A stretch of DNA of 64,000 bases from positions 434,001-498,000 of the forward strand of contig NZ_FREX01000002.1 of assembly GCF_900143565.1 (NCBI RefSeq). The letters are read 5' to 3'. The stretch comes from Pseudovibrio sp. Alg231-02 (GTDB lineage Bacteria; Pseudomonadota; Alphaproteobacteria; Rhizobiales; Stappiaceae). Below are positions 7,737-16,872 of the stretch, piece after piece. Every line of letters starts with the position of its first letter. The stretch's first letter is position 1. The position numbers were made by a program, and so were the translations under genes. The notes beneath the pieces are model-generated. The model saw only the letters and a list, made by a program, of their open reading frames with translations. It was not told the DNA's origin and did not search any database.

Positions 7737-9646
7737 TACACTGTCTCCATTGCGCTGATTGTGTCAGCATTCCGTTGGGTTTTGTTTGTCTGTTCCAGAT
7801 TGAAGAGGCGAGCGCCGGTATCGGCTGAGCTCACGTTTGCTCTGAAACTTGCGAATAATTCTCTTCCGGTTCCACTCTGGTAAGCTTGCAGGTCTGCAGG
7901 TGCGGCAGTTCTTTGCGCAAACTCATCTGCAGGAACAAGCAGCTCCAGCGTACCGCTTACTGCATCAAGACGCAGCAAGTCACCGTCCCTTACCTTTGCA
8001 ATTGGTCCACCATCCATCGCCTCGGGAGTAACATGAATTGCAGCTGGGATCTTGCCACTGGCGCCGGACATCCGGCCATCTGTTACAAGTGCGACTTTAT
8101 ACCCCCGGTTCTGCACAACGCTAAGAGGTGGCGTCAGTTTATGGGCTTCTGGCATGCCGCAGGCTTGCGGGCCGACGTAACGGAGCACAACAATCACATC
8201 TTTGTTGAGTTCGCCAGCTTTGAAGGCTGCTTCAACATCTTCTTGCGTATGGAAAACCTGAGCTGGCGCTTCGATGACATGGCGATCAGGTGCGACAGCA
8301 GAGGTTTTGATGATCGCGGAGCCGAGGTTGCCTGTGAGGACTTTTAGGCCACCGTCTTTGTTGAACGGAACGGACATCGGCGCAAGGTTGGTTTCATCCA
8401 ATGCCTTAGTTGGGGCCGGCTTGCGGAGGACGCCGCCCTTGTCATCAAGGAAAACGTTGACGGTGTAACCCTCCAAGCCAGTACCGTTGACTGTTTTTAC
8501 GTCTTTGTGCAGCAAGCCTGCATCCAGCAGTTCGCGAATGAGGAAACCCATTCCGCCTGCTGCTTCAAAATGGTTTACATCGCTTTTACCGTTTGGATAA
8601 ACGCGAGCGAGCAGCGGGACGAGCTCGGACAGGTCAGAAATGTCCTGCCATGTGAGCTGAATGCCAGCGGCGGCGGCTATTGCGACGAGGTGCATGGTGT
8701 GGTTGGTGGAGCCGCCTGTTGCGTGCAGGCCGACGACACCGTTTACGATTGCGCGTTCGTCGATGATCTCAAAGAGCGGCGTAGGTGTGCTGCGCTGCGC
8801 GGTGAGTTCGACAACTTGTGTGACTGCCTCTTCAACCAATGCTTTGCGCAGTGGTGTGAGCGGGTTGATGAAGGAGCTGCCCGGCATGTGCAGGCCCATG
8901 ATCTCCATCAGCATCTGATTGGAGTTTGCGGTGCCGTAGAAAGTACAGGTGCCAGGTGAGTGATAGGATGCGCTTTCAGAAGCAAGCAGTTCTTCGCGGG
9001 TTGCTTTGCCTTCTGCAAACAGCTGGCGAATGCGGGCTTTCTCGTCGTTGGCAATGCCGGAGGTCATTGGGCCAGCAGGTAGGAAAATTGCCGGTAGATG
9101 ACCGAAGGACAAGGCACCGATGAGCAGGCCCGGGACAATCTTATCGCAAACACCGAGGAACACTGCCGCGTCAAACATGCCATGTGACAGACCAACGGCA
9201 ACGGACATGGCGATCAGGTCACGGGAGAACAGTGACAGGTCCATCGCTGGCAGACCTTGTGTGACGCCATCACACATAGCTGGTACGCCGCCAGCAACCT
9301 GGGCTGTCGCCTGAATTTTGCGGACTGTTTCGCGGATGATTTCCGGGTAGCTCTCGTATGGCTGGTGTGCGGAGAGCATGTCGTTGTAGGCAGTGACGAT
9401 GCCGAGGTTTGGCTGCTTGTCTGTGGCGAGGTGCTGTTTATCAGCTACCGGACAGGCTGCGAAGCCATGTGCCAGGTTAGTGCAGCCGAGGTTTGTGCGT
9501 TGTGGTGCGTTTGTGTGCTGCGCTTTCATGCGACGAAGATAGTCTTGTCTGCTCGTGGCGCTGCGCTCGATTATGCGATCTGTAATCTCTTTGAGGCGAG
9601 GGTGAACCATGTCTTGTGCTCTGCCTTTTGTTCTTTGACTTTTCAT
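7736..9646 (-). CDS. edd: Phosphogluconate dehydratase
   Basis: Converts 6-phosphogluconate to KDPG in the Entner-Doudoroff pathway; IlvD/Edd family with a 4Fe-4S cluster. Family segments are [56 protein letters not shown] and [14 protein letters not shown], with the cluster cysteines in the CDG, GTC and CDK regions. It is 636 residues from the first Met; the second Met (9610, [12 protein letters not shown]) gives 624 and matches relatives at least as well. Neither start has a strong ribosome site. It is coupled to eda by a TAATG overlap and separated from zwf by about 200 bases. Confidence 0.96.
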   Translation of the reverse strand: MKSQRTKGRAQDMVHPRLKEITDRIIERSATSRQDYLRRMKAQHTNAPQRTNLGCTNLAHGFAACPVADKQHLATDKQPNLGIVTAYNDMLSAHQPYESYPEIIRETVRKIQATAQVAGGVPAMCDGVTQGLPAMDLSLFSRDLIAMSVAVGLSHGMFDAAVFLGVCDKIVPGLLIGALSFGHLPAIFLPAGPMTSGIANDEKARIRQLFAEGKATREELLASESASYHSPGTCTFYGTANSNQMLMEIMGLHMPGSSFINPLTPLRKALVEEAVTQVVELTAQRSTPTPLFEIIDERAIVNGVVGLHATGGSTNHTMHLVAIAAAAGIQLTWQDISDLSELVPLLARVYPNGKSDVNHFEAAGGMGFLIRELLDAGLLHKDVKTVNGTGLEGYTVNVFLDDKGGVLRKPAPTKALDETNLAPMSVPFNKDGGLKVLTGNLGSAIIKTSAVAPDRHVIEAPAQVFHTQEDVEAAFKAGELNKDVIVVLRYVGPQACGMPEAHKLTPPLSVVQNRGYKVALVTDGRMSGASGKIPAAIHVTPEAMDGGPIAKVRDGDLLRLDAVSGTLELLVPADEFAQRTAAPADLQAYQSGTGRELFASFRANVSSADTGARLFNLEQTNKTQRNADTISAMETV

Positions 9647-9814
9647 CAGTCAAACCGAATGACCAGATGCGGGATTGGGAGGAGGAAATCCCTGTTTTTG
9701 GTCGTTTTAATCGATTTAAATTCTGAGCCTAATTTTTATTCTGACAACTCTGCCCGTAGGCAATTTTGATTTTTTCGGGGATGGGCGCAAGTGGGAGAAA
9801 TACTTGCAAGGGAG

Positions 9815-9842
9815 ACCAGGTGCCAGCGGACCGGCACCTGGT
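9815..9842 (-). terminator. Perfect hairpin after zwf
   Basis: ACCAGGTGCC (9815-9824) and GGCACCTGGT (9833-9842) form a perfect 10-base stem with an 8-base loop, starting 6 bases past the zwf stop. The T-run expected of a strong terminator is lacking on the minus strand, so it may be a terminator or an RNA-stabilising hairpin that separates zwf from edd-eda expression. Confidence 0.65.
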
Positions 9843-9848
9843 GTTTAA

Positions 9849-11321
9849 TCAATATGTTTCATCATGCCATGTACGGCCATCACGCTCGATAAGTGCGATG
9901 GAAGCAGATGGACCCCACGTGCCTGAGGTATAAGGCTTTGGAGCTTCTTTAATTTGGGACCATTGTTCAAGGATCGGATCGATCCATGTCCATGCCGCTT
10001 CGACTTCGTCACGGCGCATGAACAGGGTCTGGTTGCCACGGATCATATCCATGATGAGGCGCTCATAAGCATCCGGATGACGGGAGCTGAAGGCTTCAGC
10101 AAAGGTCATGTCCAGCGGAACTTCACGCAGCCGCATGGAGCCTGGGCCCGGGTCCTTAATCATCACCTGCATTTTCACGCCTTCATCTGGCTGCAGGCGG
10201 ATGACCAGCTTGTTTGCAGCAATCCGTCCAGCATCTGGCAGGAAGATGGAGTGAGGCAAGTCTTTGAATTGGATGGTGATTTCAGATACACGAGCGGCAA
10301 GGCGTTTGCCAGTGCGCAGGTAGAACGGAACGTTGGCCCAACGCCAGTTCTCGATGTCTACTTTGGCAGCTACGAAGGTTTCAGTGTTGGAATCGTTGCG
10401 ACCCAGCTCTTCCAGATAACCCTTCACAGCACCGCCAGCAGATGCGCCAGCACGGTACTGACCGCGAACTGTGTTGCGCTCGACCATTTCGGTGCTCATT
10501 GGACGGAGGGCTTTGAGCACCTTCAGTTTCTCGTCGCGCACACTGTCTGGTGCCATGGATTCAGGTGGTTCCATAGCAACGAGGCAAAGCAGCTGAAGCA
10601 GGTGGTTTTGGACCATGTCGCGCAGAGCGCCTGCGGTGTCGTAGTAGCCAGCGCGGCTTTCAACGCCGAGTGTTTCTGCCACGGTGATCTGTACGTGGTC
10701 GATGTGAGCCGCGTTCCAGAGTGGTTCAAACAGTACGTTGGCAAAGCGCAGAGCCATAAGGTTCTGAACGGTTTCTTTGCCGAGGTAGTGATCGATACGG
10801 AAAATCTGGTGTTCTTTGAACACGGAACCGATGGTTTCGTTAACTTCGTGAGCCGATCTGCCGTTCTTGCCGATCGGCTTTTCGATGGTCACGCGGGACG
10901 TTTCTGTTACCAGGTTGTGTTCGCCAAGGGCGGAACAGATTGGGCCGAAGAAGTCCGGAGAAACAGAGAGATAGAAAGCGCGGACAACGTCTTCGCGGCC
11001 TGCCAGTTTTTGCTCCAGAGCTTCCCAACCGGTGTTCTGAGCAACGTCAACGGACACATATTGGATACGAGCGAGGAAGCGTTCGAGAGCTTCCTGATTG
11101 ACTTCAGCGACGTGCTCACAAATGGCAGTACGGGCCCAGTCGCGGTACTCTGTATCGCTGAGCTCGCGGCGGGAAACTGCGATAATGCGCGCGTCTTCGC
11201 CCAGATGACCGACTGGTTCGCGATGATAGAGAGCTGGGAGCAGCTTGCGGTGTGCAAGATCGCCGGTGCCTCCAAATACAACGAGATCAAATGGGTCAGA
11301 TTGAGCTGGACGGTTCGCCAT
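9849..11321 (-). CDS. zwf: Glucose-6-phosphate 1-dehydrogenase
   Basis: Oxidises glucose-6-phosphate to 6-phosphogluconolactone with NAD(P). At 490 residues it has normal length. The N-terminal nucleotide site is VVFGGTGDLAHRKLLPALY, and the active-site segment RIDHYLGKETVQNLMALRF has the catalytic His/Lys. It starts at the ATG at 11321 with a purine-rich GGGAACTCC just upstream. It is the first gene of a minus-strand Entner-Doudoroff block (zwf, edd, eda, pgi). The lactonase gene pgl, which usually follows zwf in alphaproteobacteria, is absent between zwf and edd. Confidence 0.97.
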   Translation of the reverse strand: MANRPAQSDPFDLVVFGGTGDLAHRKLLPALYHREPVGHLGEDARIIAVSRRELSDTEYRDWARTAICEHVAEVNQEALERFLARIQYVSVDVAQNTGWEALEQKLAGREDVVRAFYLSVSPDFFGPICSALGEHNLVTETSRVTIEKPIGKNGRSAHEVNETIGSVFKEHQIFRIDHYLGKETVQNLMALRFANVLFEPLWNAAHIDHVQITVAETLGVESRAGYYDTAGALRDMVQNHLLQLLCLVAMEPPESMAPDSVRDEKLKVLKALRPMSTEMVERNTVRGQYRAGASAGGAVKGYLEELGRNDSNTETFVAAKVDIENWRWANVPFYLRTGKRLAARVSEITIQFKDLPHSIFLPDAGRIAANKLVIRLQPDEGVKMQVMIKDPGPGSMRLREVPLDMTFAEAFSSRHPDAYERLIMDMIRGNQTLFMRRDEVEAAWTWIDPILEQWSQIKEAPKPYTSGTWGPSASIALIERDGRTWHDETY

Positions 11322-11802
11322 GGAGTTCCCTTAGTCGTGAGCCGGTATCGGATATCCGGCTTCAATTGCTTGGCATGCGGTATCAGTTGGAGAATTTGCA
11401 GGAGCAAGCCAACAGGCCAACTGAATTAAATTTGATTGTAGAGTTGTGAGAGGCGCGGACGTGAGCCGCAAGCTTGGCAGTTAGACTGCTCTTATCTGCA
11501 TCAAAACTCATACAAAGGTTGCATTTATGAAATTGCACCTCTGTTTGATGCGGGTTTCATCAAAATGCAAGCAAAAATACGAATGTGCCTAGAAACTAGG
11601 CAGTTCGGCGTGCTGAAAGGGGAAGTCGCCATCCAAAAAATGCAGTTTCTGTGGGTTTTGTTTTCTGACTGTCATGATTTGTACAATTCCAACAAGCATT
11701 TGTAATGGCGGCATTGGGGAGCTTGCGATCTTTTGCTAGGCTTGCCCCAAGGGAAATATAAATGAGGAGGCATGCCCTATGCTTCCTCTGGGAGGAAATG
11801 GC
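11322..11802. other. Intergenic region with a GCATCAAA dyad
   Basis: No gene seen between divergent zwf and adenine deaminase. An inverted repeat, GCATCAAAAC (11498-11507) and GTTTGATGC (11543-11551), lies about midway and could be an operator for either gene. No purine riboswitch was recognised, although the downstream gene is an adenine deaminase. Confidence 0.4.
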
Positions 11803-13518
11803 ATGGGATCTCGTCAGCAAAAGGTTGCCGGTTTAAAAACACTCATCGATCAGGGGCAGGGCAATGTGCCTGCCGATCTGGTGTTGAAGAATGTTGAGCT
11901 GTTCAATGTGATCGACGGCAGTCTGACGAAGACCGACATTGCGATCTCCGGCGAGAAGATTGTTGGGACTTATGACAACTACAGCGGTGTGAACGAGATC
12001 GACTGCAGCGGCAAGACTGCCGTGCCGGGCTTTATCGATACCCATCTTCACGTGGAATCATCGTTGGTGACACCGTTTGAGTTCGATCGTTGTGTGTTGC
12101 CTCATGGTGTGACGACTGCGATTTGTGATCCGCATGAGATTGCCAATGTGACTGGCGCTGCTGGCATCAAGTACTTCCTCGACAGCTCTGTTGAGACCAT
12201 TCTGGATTTACGGGTGAACCTGTCTTCCTGTGTGCCTGCCACCAAATTTGAGACAGCTGGTGCTCAATTGGAGATTGATGACCTTTTGCCATTCAAGGAT
12301 CATCCAAGCGTTATTGGTTTGGCGGAGTTTATGAACTTCCCTGGTGTGTTGGCTGGTGACCCGGATGCTTTGGCTAAGATTGCCGAGTTTGAAGGGGAGC
12401 ATATTGATGGTCATGCGCCTTTGGTGCGTGGCAAAGCCTTGAATGGTTACCTTGCTGCGGGCATTCGGACTGATCATGAAGCAACCACCGCAGAAGAAGC
12501 ATTGGAGAAGATCTCTAAGGGCATGACGATCCTGATCCGTGAAGGATCTGTCTCTAAAGATCTGGATGCTTTAGCGCCTGTCCTGACGCCTGAACGGGCC
12601 AGTTTTGTTGCGCTTTGTACGGATGATCGGAACCCTCTTGATATTGCGGAGGAGGGACATCTTGATTGTCTCATCAAGCGCCTGATTGCTCATGGATGTG
12701 CACCTCGTGATGTCTACCGTGCGGCAAGCTGGTCAGCAGCCACTGCGTTTGGTCTGCGAGATCGCGGATTGATTGCGCCGGGTTGGCGTGCAGATATTGT
12801 GCTGCTCAATGACTTAGAAAGCTGTGATGTGGATCAGGTGATCAGTGCTGGGCGTGTGGTTTCGGATGAGTTGTTTGCCAGCCGCAAGTTGATTGAGCCG
12901 GAAGGATTGCTGGACAGTTGCCATGCCGAACCAGTGCATGCAGAGAGCTTCCGTGTGCCTGCGCAGCGCGAAACATCAGTGATTGGTGTGAAACCGGGGC
13001 TGATTATCACCGAGCATCTGAAGAGGGATTTGCCCGTTGAGCATAATTATTCCCAGATCGATTTGGGGCAGGATGCTATCAAGGTGGCTGTTGTGGAGCG
13101 TCATGGAAAGACAGGGAATATTGCGACAGGGTTCGTAAACGGGTTTGGAATGACATCGGGTGCGATTGCCTCCTCTGTTGGACATGACAGTCACAACATC
13201 TGTGTGGTTGGCGCTGATGAAGAGGCCATGGCAATTGCTGTGAACCGATGCATTGCGTTGCGCGGTGGATTTGTGGTTGCTGAAGGTGAAGAAGTGCTGG
13301 CTGAGATGGAACTGCCACTTGCCGGATTGATGAGTTTGGAGCGATTTGAGGTGGTCAAAGAGCGTTTGGAAGTGCTGCGCAAAGCTGCAAAATCTCTCAA
13401 TTGTGTTTTACCAGAGCCGTTTTTGCAGGTCGCATTCTTGCCTCTTCCGGTTATTCCCCACCTTAAAATTACTGATTTTGGGCTTTTTGACGTGTCGAGT
13501 TTTCAGCTCATTCAATAG
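11803..13518 (+). CDS. ade: Adenine deaminase (ADE/amidohydrolase type)
   Basis: Deaminates adenine to hypoxanthine in purine salvage or catabolism. The frame has the amidohydrolase layout: [43 protein letters not shown] with the His-x-His metal ligands, [30 protein letters not shown] near the active site, and a C-terminal adenine deaminase domain ([21 protein letters not shown]). It is about 571 residues, family length. The start is uncertain: ATG 11803 follows GGGAGG, while ATG 11779 follows GAGGAGG and would add 8 residues. It stands alone, divergent from zwf. Confidence 0.93.
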   Translation: MGSRQQKVAGLKTLIDQGQGNVPADLVLKNVELFNVIDGSLTKTDIAISGEKIVGTYDNYSGVNEIDCSGKTAVPGFIDTHLHVESSLVTPFEFDRCVLPHGVTTAICDPHEIANVTGAAGIKYFLDSSVETILDLRVNLSSCVPATKFETAGAQLEIDDLLPFKDHPSVIGLAEFMNFPGVLAGDPDALAKIAEFEGEHIDGHAPLVRGKALNGYLAAGIRTDHEATTAEEALEKISKGMTILIREGSVSKDLDALAPVLTPERASFVALCTDDRNPLDIAEEGHLDCLIKRLIAHGCAPRDVYRAASWSAATAFGLRDRGLIAPGWRADIVLLNDLESCDVDQVISAGRVVSDELFASRKLIEPEGLLDSCHAEPVHAESFRVPAQRETSVIGVKPGLIITEHLKRDLPVEHNYSQIDLGQDAIKVAVVERHGKTGNIATGFVNGFGMTSGAIASSVGHDSHNICVVGADEEAMAIAVNRCIALRGGFVVAEGEEVLAEMELPLAGLMSLERFEVVKERLEVLRKAAKSLNCVLPEPFLQVAFLPLPVIPHLKITDFGLFDVSSFQLIQ

Positions 13519-13759
13519 AGCAGAGCTTTGATATCTCTTGGGTTCTCGAGAAAAAATCAGTGGAATTGAGTAATGTGTCGCATTGAAGGTCAACCGTATG
13601 TCTGGGTTGACGCAATGGTAAACCTGCCGCAAATTCCACGCAAAGCATGATGATATAAGGTTTTTCTGATATGTTGCGCACATGAACCTTGGCGCTCAGC
13701 TTCGGTTTCCTGTCAACTTCGTCTGAAGAACTATAATAATTCGGGGAGGAGATCTGCGC

Positions 13760-15427
13760 ATGGCGACAGGTCGTGAGGGACAAGTGGAATTTCCAATTCG
13801 TACTATCGATAGCTATCTGGATGATACGGTCAAAAATTATGCGCACCGTCCGGCTATCTACTTCATGGGCAAATCAACAAGCTACGGCGAATTGGGAGAT
13901 TTCGTTGAGCGTGCTGCAGGTGCCCTGCAGGCGATGGGTGTGAAGAAGGGCGACAAGATCGGCCTTTGTCTACCTAACACGCCGTACTACACCATTTTCT
14001 ATTTTGCGATCATGAAAATTGGCGGTGTCGTCGTCAACTTCAACCCGCTTTATGTTGAGCGCGAAATCGCGTTCCAGGCGCGGGATTCTGGCGCACGCAT
14101 CATGGTGACCATGGATCTTTCTGTGATCTATGATCGTGTGGAAGCTGTTCGTCAGGAAGGTGCTCTGGACAACATCATTGTATGTCCGATGGCTGACATT
14201 CTGCCTCAGCCTAAGAAGCTGTTGTTCCAGCTGTTTAAGCGGAAGGATGTTTCCAACATTCCAGCTGATAAAGCTCACATCCGCTTCAAAGATTTTCTTG
14301 CAAAGTCTAAAGGCATTACTCCGGTTGAGATTGAGCCGAAGGAAGATGTGGCGATCCTGCAGTATACCGGTGGTACGACTGGTGTGCCTAAGGGTGCGAT
14401 GCTGACGCATTACAACATCACGTCAAACATGGAGATGCTGGAAAGCCATTACGGTGGCTTGAAGCGCGGCTACGAGAAGACACTTTGTGTGCTGCCATTC
14501 TTCCATGTGTTTGCGATGACTGTTCTGCAGAACCTTTCCATTCTAGGCGCTGCTGAGATGCTGCTTATGCCGCGGTTTGATCTGAAAGAACTGCTTGATC
14601 TGGCTGCGAAGAAGAAGCCAACCTTGTTTGCTGCTGTGCCAACGCTTTACACCGCGATCAACAACAGTGAGTTGACGAAGAACTATGACCTGACATCAAT
14701 CCGCTATTGTATGTCTGGTGGAGCGCCGCTGCCTGTTGAAGTGAAGCAAAAGTTTGAAGCCCTGACAGGCTGCGTTCTGGTGGAAGGCTACGGTCTGACA
14801 GAGAGCTCTCCGGTTGCCTCTGCTAACCCGATGGACGGAACTGGCAAAGACGGTTCTATCGGTGTTGTGATGCCGGGAACGACTGTTGAGTTTCGTGATC
14901 TGGATGAGCCTGAGAAGATCGTTGCACAAGGCGAAAAAGGTGAGCTTTGCATCATCGGCCCGCAGGTCATGAAGGGTTACTGGAACCGTCCTGATGAGAC
15001 CGCCAAGACTTTGGAAGGTGGCCGTGTCTTGCACACTGGTGATGTGGGTTACATGGATGATGAGGGTTTCATTTTCCTTGTTGATCGCATCAAGGACCTC
15101 ATCATCTGCTCTGGTTACAACGTGTATCCGCGTGTGATCGAGGAGGCGCTTTATCAGCATCCGTCCGTTGCTGAGGTTATCGTGATTGCTATTCCAGACG
15201 GGTATCGCGGGCAGGCACCGAAGGCGTTTGTGAAGCTGAAGGATGGTCAGAGCGCGACTGCAGAAGAGTTGAAAGACTTCCTGAAGGGGCACATCTCCAA
15301 GATTGAGATGCCGAAGGCGATTGAGTTCCGGGAGGAGCTGCCAAAAACTATGGTTGGTAAACTCTCCAAGAAAGAGCTGGTTGAGGAAGAGGCTGCCAAG
15401 ACACGTAGCACTGAAAACGCCAGCTGA
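13760..15427 (+). CDS. Long-chain fatty acid-CoA ligase (FadD-like)
   Basis: An ANL-superfamily adenylate-forming enzyme, 555 residues, that activates fatty acids to acyl-CoA for beta-oxidation or lipid synthesis. Motifs are the AMP-binding loop LQYTGGTTGVPKGAMLTH, VEGYGLTES, the HTGDVGYMDDEGF block and DRIKDLIICSGYNVYPRVIEE, with the C-terminal catalytic Lys in PKTMVGKLSKKEL. The ATG at 13760 follows GGGGAGGAG at good distance. Chain-length specificity cannot be read. It is monocistronic, closed by a strong terminator. A FadL-type porin at 22.8 kb could supply its substrates, but the two are not linked. Confidence 0.93.
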   Translation: MATGREGQVEFPIRTIDSYLDDTVKNYAHRPAIYFMGKSTSYGELGDFVERAAGALQAMGVKKGDKIGLCLPNTPYYTIFYFAIMKIGGVVVNFNPLYVEREIAFQARDSGARIMVTMDLSVIYDRVEAVRQEGALDNIIVCPMADILPQPKKLLFQLFKRKDVSNIPADKAHIRFKDFLAKSKGITPVEIEPKEDVAILQYTGGTTGVPKGAMLTHYNITSNMEMLESHYGGLKRGYEKTLCVLPFFHVFAMTVLQNLSILGAAEMLLMPRFDLKELLDLAAKKKPTLFAAVPTLYTAINNSELTKNYDLTSIRYCMSGGAPLPVEVKQKFEALTGCVLVEGYGLTESSPVASANPMDGTGKDGSIGVVMPGTTVEFRDLDEPEKIVAQGEKGELCIIGPQVMKGYWNRPDETAKTLEGGRVLHTGDVGYMDDEGFIFLVDRIKDLIICSGYNVYPRVIEEALYQHPSVAEVIVIAIPDGYRGQAPKAFVKLKDGQSATAEELKDFLKGHISKIEMPKAIEFREELPKTMVGKLSKKELVEEEAAKTRSTENAS

Positions 15428-15446
15428 TAGCTACTTTGTGACAAAG

Positions 15447-15476
15447 AAAAGCCCTCGCATTTGCGAGGGCTTTTTG
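15447..15476 (+). terminator. Strong bidirectional terminator
   Basis: GCCCTCGCA (15451-15459) and TGCGAGGGC (15462-15470), preceded by AAAA and followed by TTTTT, lie between the converging acyl-CoA ligase and EamA transporter genes. Confidence 0.92.
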
Positions 15477-15495
15477 CTTGAGCTTAGCGTTTTCT

Positions 15496-16470
15496 CTAGT
15501 GCGTTTTCGTGGGCGCTGTTCCAGTTGCCACTTTCTTGCCCAGCACAGTCTCGCGGTGCAGAGTGTAAAGGGAAGCTGCGACGATAATTGCGCCGCCGAG
15601 ATAAGTGGTCCAGAGCGGCCAGATGCCGAAGATTACGACAGAAATGACTGCCGCGTAGACAAGGCGGATATAATCAAACGGTGCAATCACAGAGGCCTCA
15701 CCAAACTTGAGGGCCTGAATGTTGCTCATCTGAGCACTCCAGCTCACACCTGCCAGCAAGAGCAGCAGGATCGCATCATTTAGGTTGATTGATACCCAAT
15801 AATAGATGCCGAAGGGGGCCATGATCAGACCCACAAATGTTGCTTGAAAGGTCAAGATCGTGATGGGCTGATCAACCTGAGTGACCTTGCGCAGGATGAT
15901 GCCTACGAGTGCGGCACAGGCTGAGGCCAGGATCGCCATGAAGCTGTAGATGCTCATTTCCGCGCCGGTGCCAGGCTGGACGATGACCATCACACCGATG
16001 AAGCCAAGGATAGTTGCCGAAATTCGGTGAATACCGATAACTTCTTTCAGGAAGAAAACTGCAAAGATCGTGATGAAAAACGTGCGCGCAAAACCAATCA
16101 CTGTGCTTTCAGCAAGCGGCAGGTGAATGACTGCGGTGAAGCCGAAATACATTGCAGAGGACGCAAGCAGGATGCGGCCCAGGTGAAGCAGTGGAGCCTG
16201 TGTTTTGAGCGAACCCGGAAATCCTTTGATAATGATTGGAGCTGAGATCACCAGCATGAAAAACTGGCGCAGCATAAGGATTTGAGTAACGTGTAAGCGG
16301 TCGCCGAGCAGCTTGATGATGGTGCTCATGACGGCCATAAGGAATGTTGCCAGAAGGGCCCAGCAGATGCCGCGTGTGTTATTGGACAGGCTTTGCCATT
16401 TTGCGGAAAACCTTGTTTTTAACGCAGCAGATGATGAGCTGCCTTCAGGCTCTGCTGAAGGAACAGGCAT
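15496..16470 (-). CDS. EamA/DMT family transporter
   Basis: A 324-residue inner-membrane protein of the drug/metabolite transporter superfamily. A polar N-terminal tail of about 30 residues is followed by ten predicted membrane segments in two EamA repeats, from GICWALLATFLMAVMSTIIK to the last before the LHRETVLGKK tail. Relatives export metabolites or take up S-adenosylmethionine; substrate cannot be assigned. No strong ribosome site precedes the ATG at 16470. It converges with the acyl-CoA ligase and shares its terminator. Confidence 0.9.
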   Translation of the reverse strand: MPVPSAEPEGSSSSAALKTRFSAKWQSLSNNTRGICWALLATFLMAVMSTIIKLLGDRLHVTQILMLRQFFMLVISAPIIIKGFPGSLKTQAPLLHLGRILLASSAMYFGFTAVIHLPLAESTVIGFARTFFITIFAVFFLKEVIGIHRISATILGFIGVMVIVQPGTGAEMSIYSFMAILASACAALVGIILRKVTQVDQPITILTFQATFVGLIMAPFGIYYWVSINLNDAILLLLLAGVSWSAQMSNIQALKFGEASVIAPFDYIRLVYAAVISVVIFGIWPLWTTYLGGAIIVAASLYTLHRETVLGKKVATGTAPTKTH

Positions 16471-16872
16471 GTAACTGCTTTCGAAGCTGCCTTGATACGA
16501 TCAAAACGACCAGACCCGATGTCTGGTGCAAAATGGTGTGCGCCAGGGGGCGGACAACGTAACAAAGATCAGATGGGTGTATGGCTTAGATAACCTAATG
16601 TTTGCGGTTTGGTCAAATTCTAAAACAAATTTTAGCTTGAGAGTTTCGACAGTAAGCACGAAGCTGCCGACAACTTAGAGCTCCAAGTACCCTTCCGTAA
16701 TTTGCTCTAAATAATGCGATAATGACCTTAAGTCACTCTGGAAAATACACCTCTGTGGTGAACCAGAAAACACTTGCAGCCTGAGAAAAGCACTGTACGT
16801 TCTCTGCTGATACGTAAAAAGCTGTATTGGGAGGTGCGGTGTTGGGTCGCTCTCCAGATTTTTGAGGTTTTC
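16471..16872. other. Intergenic region, no feature recognised
   Basis: About 400 bases between the divergent EamA and CoxL-like genes. An in-frame extension of the CoxL-like gene back to 16774 exists but is not supported by homology-like composition. I see no RNA gene, riboswitch or repeat. It probably holds both promoters. Confidence 0.5.

Noticed and set aside
9954-11429. 491-codon plus-strand frame opposite zwf
   Set aside because: Shadow frame; zwf is clear.
11322-11802. Purine riboswitch before adenine deaminase
   Set aside because: The conserved three-way junction core was not found.
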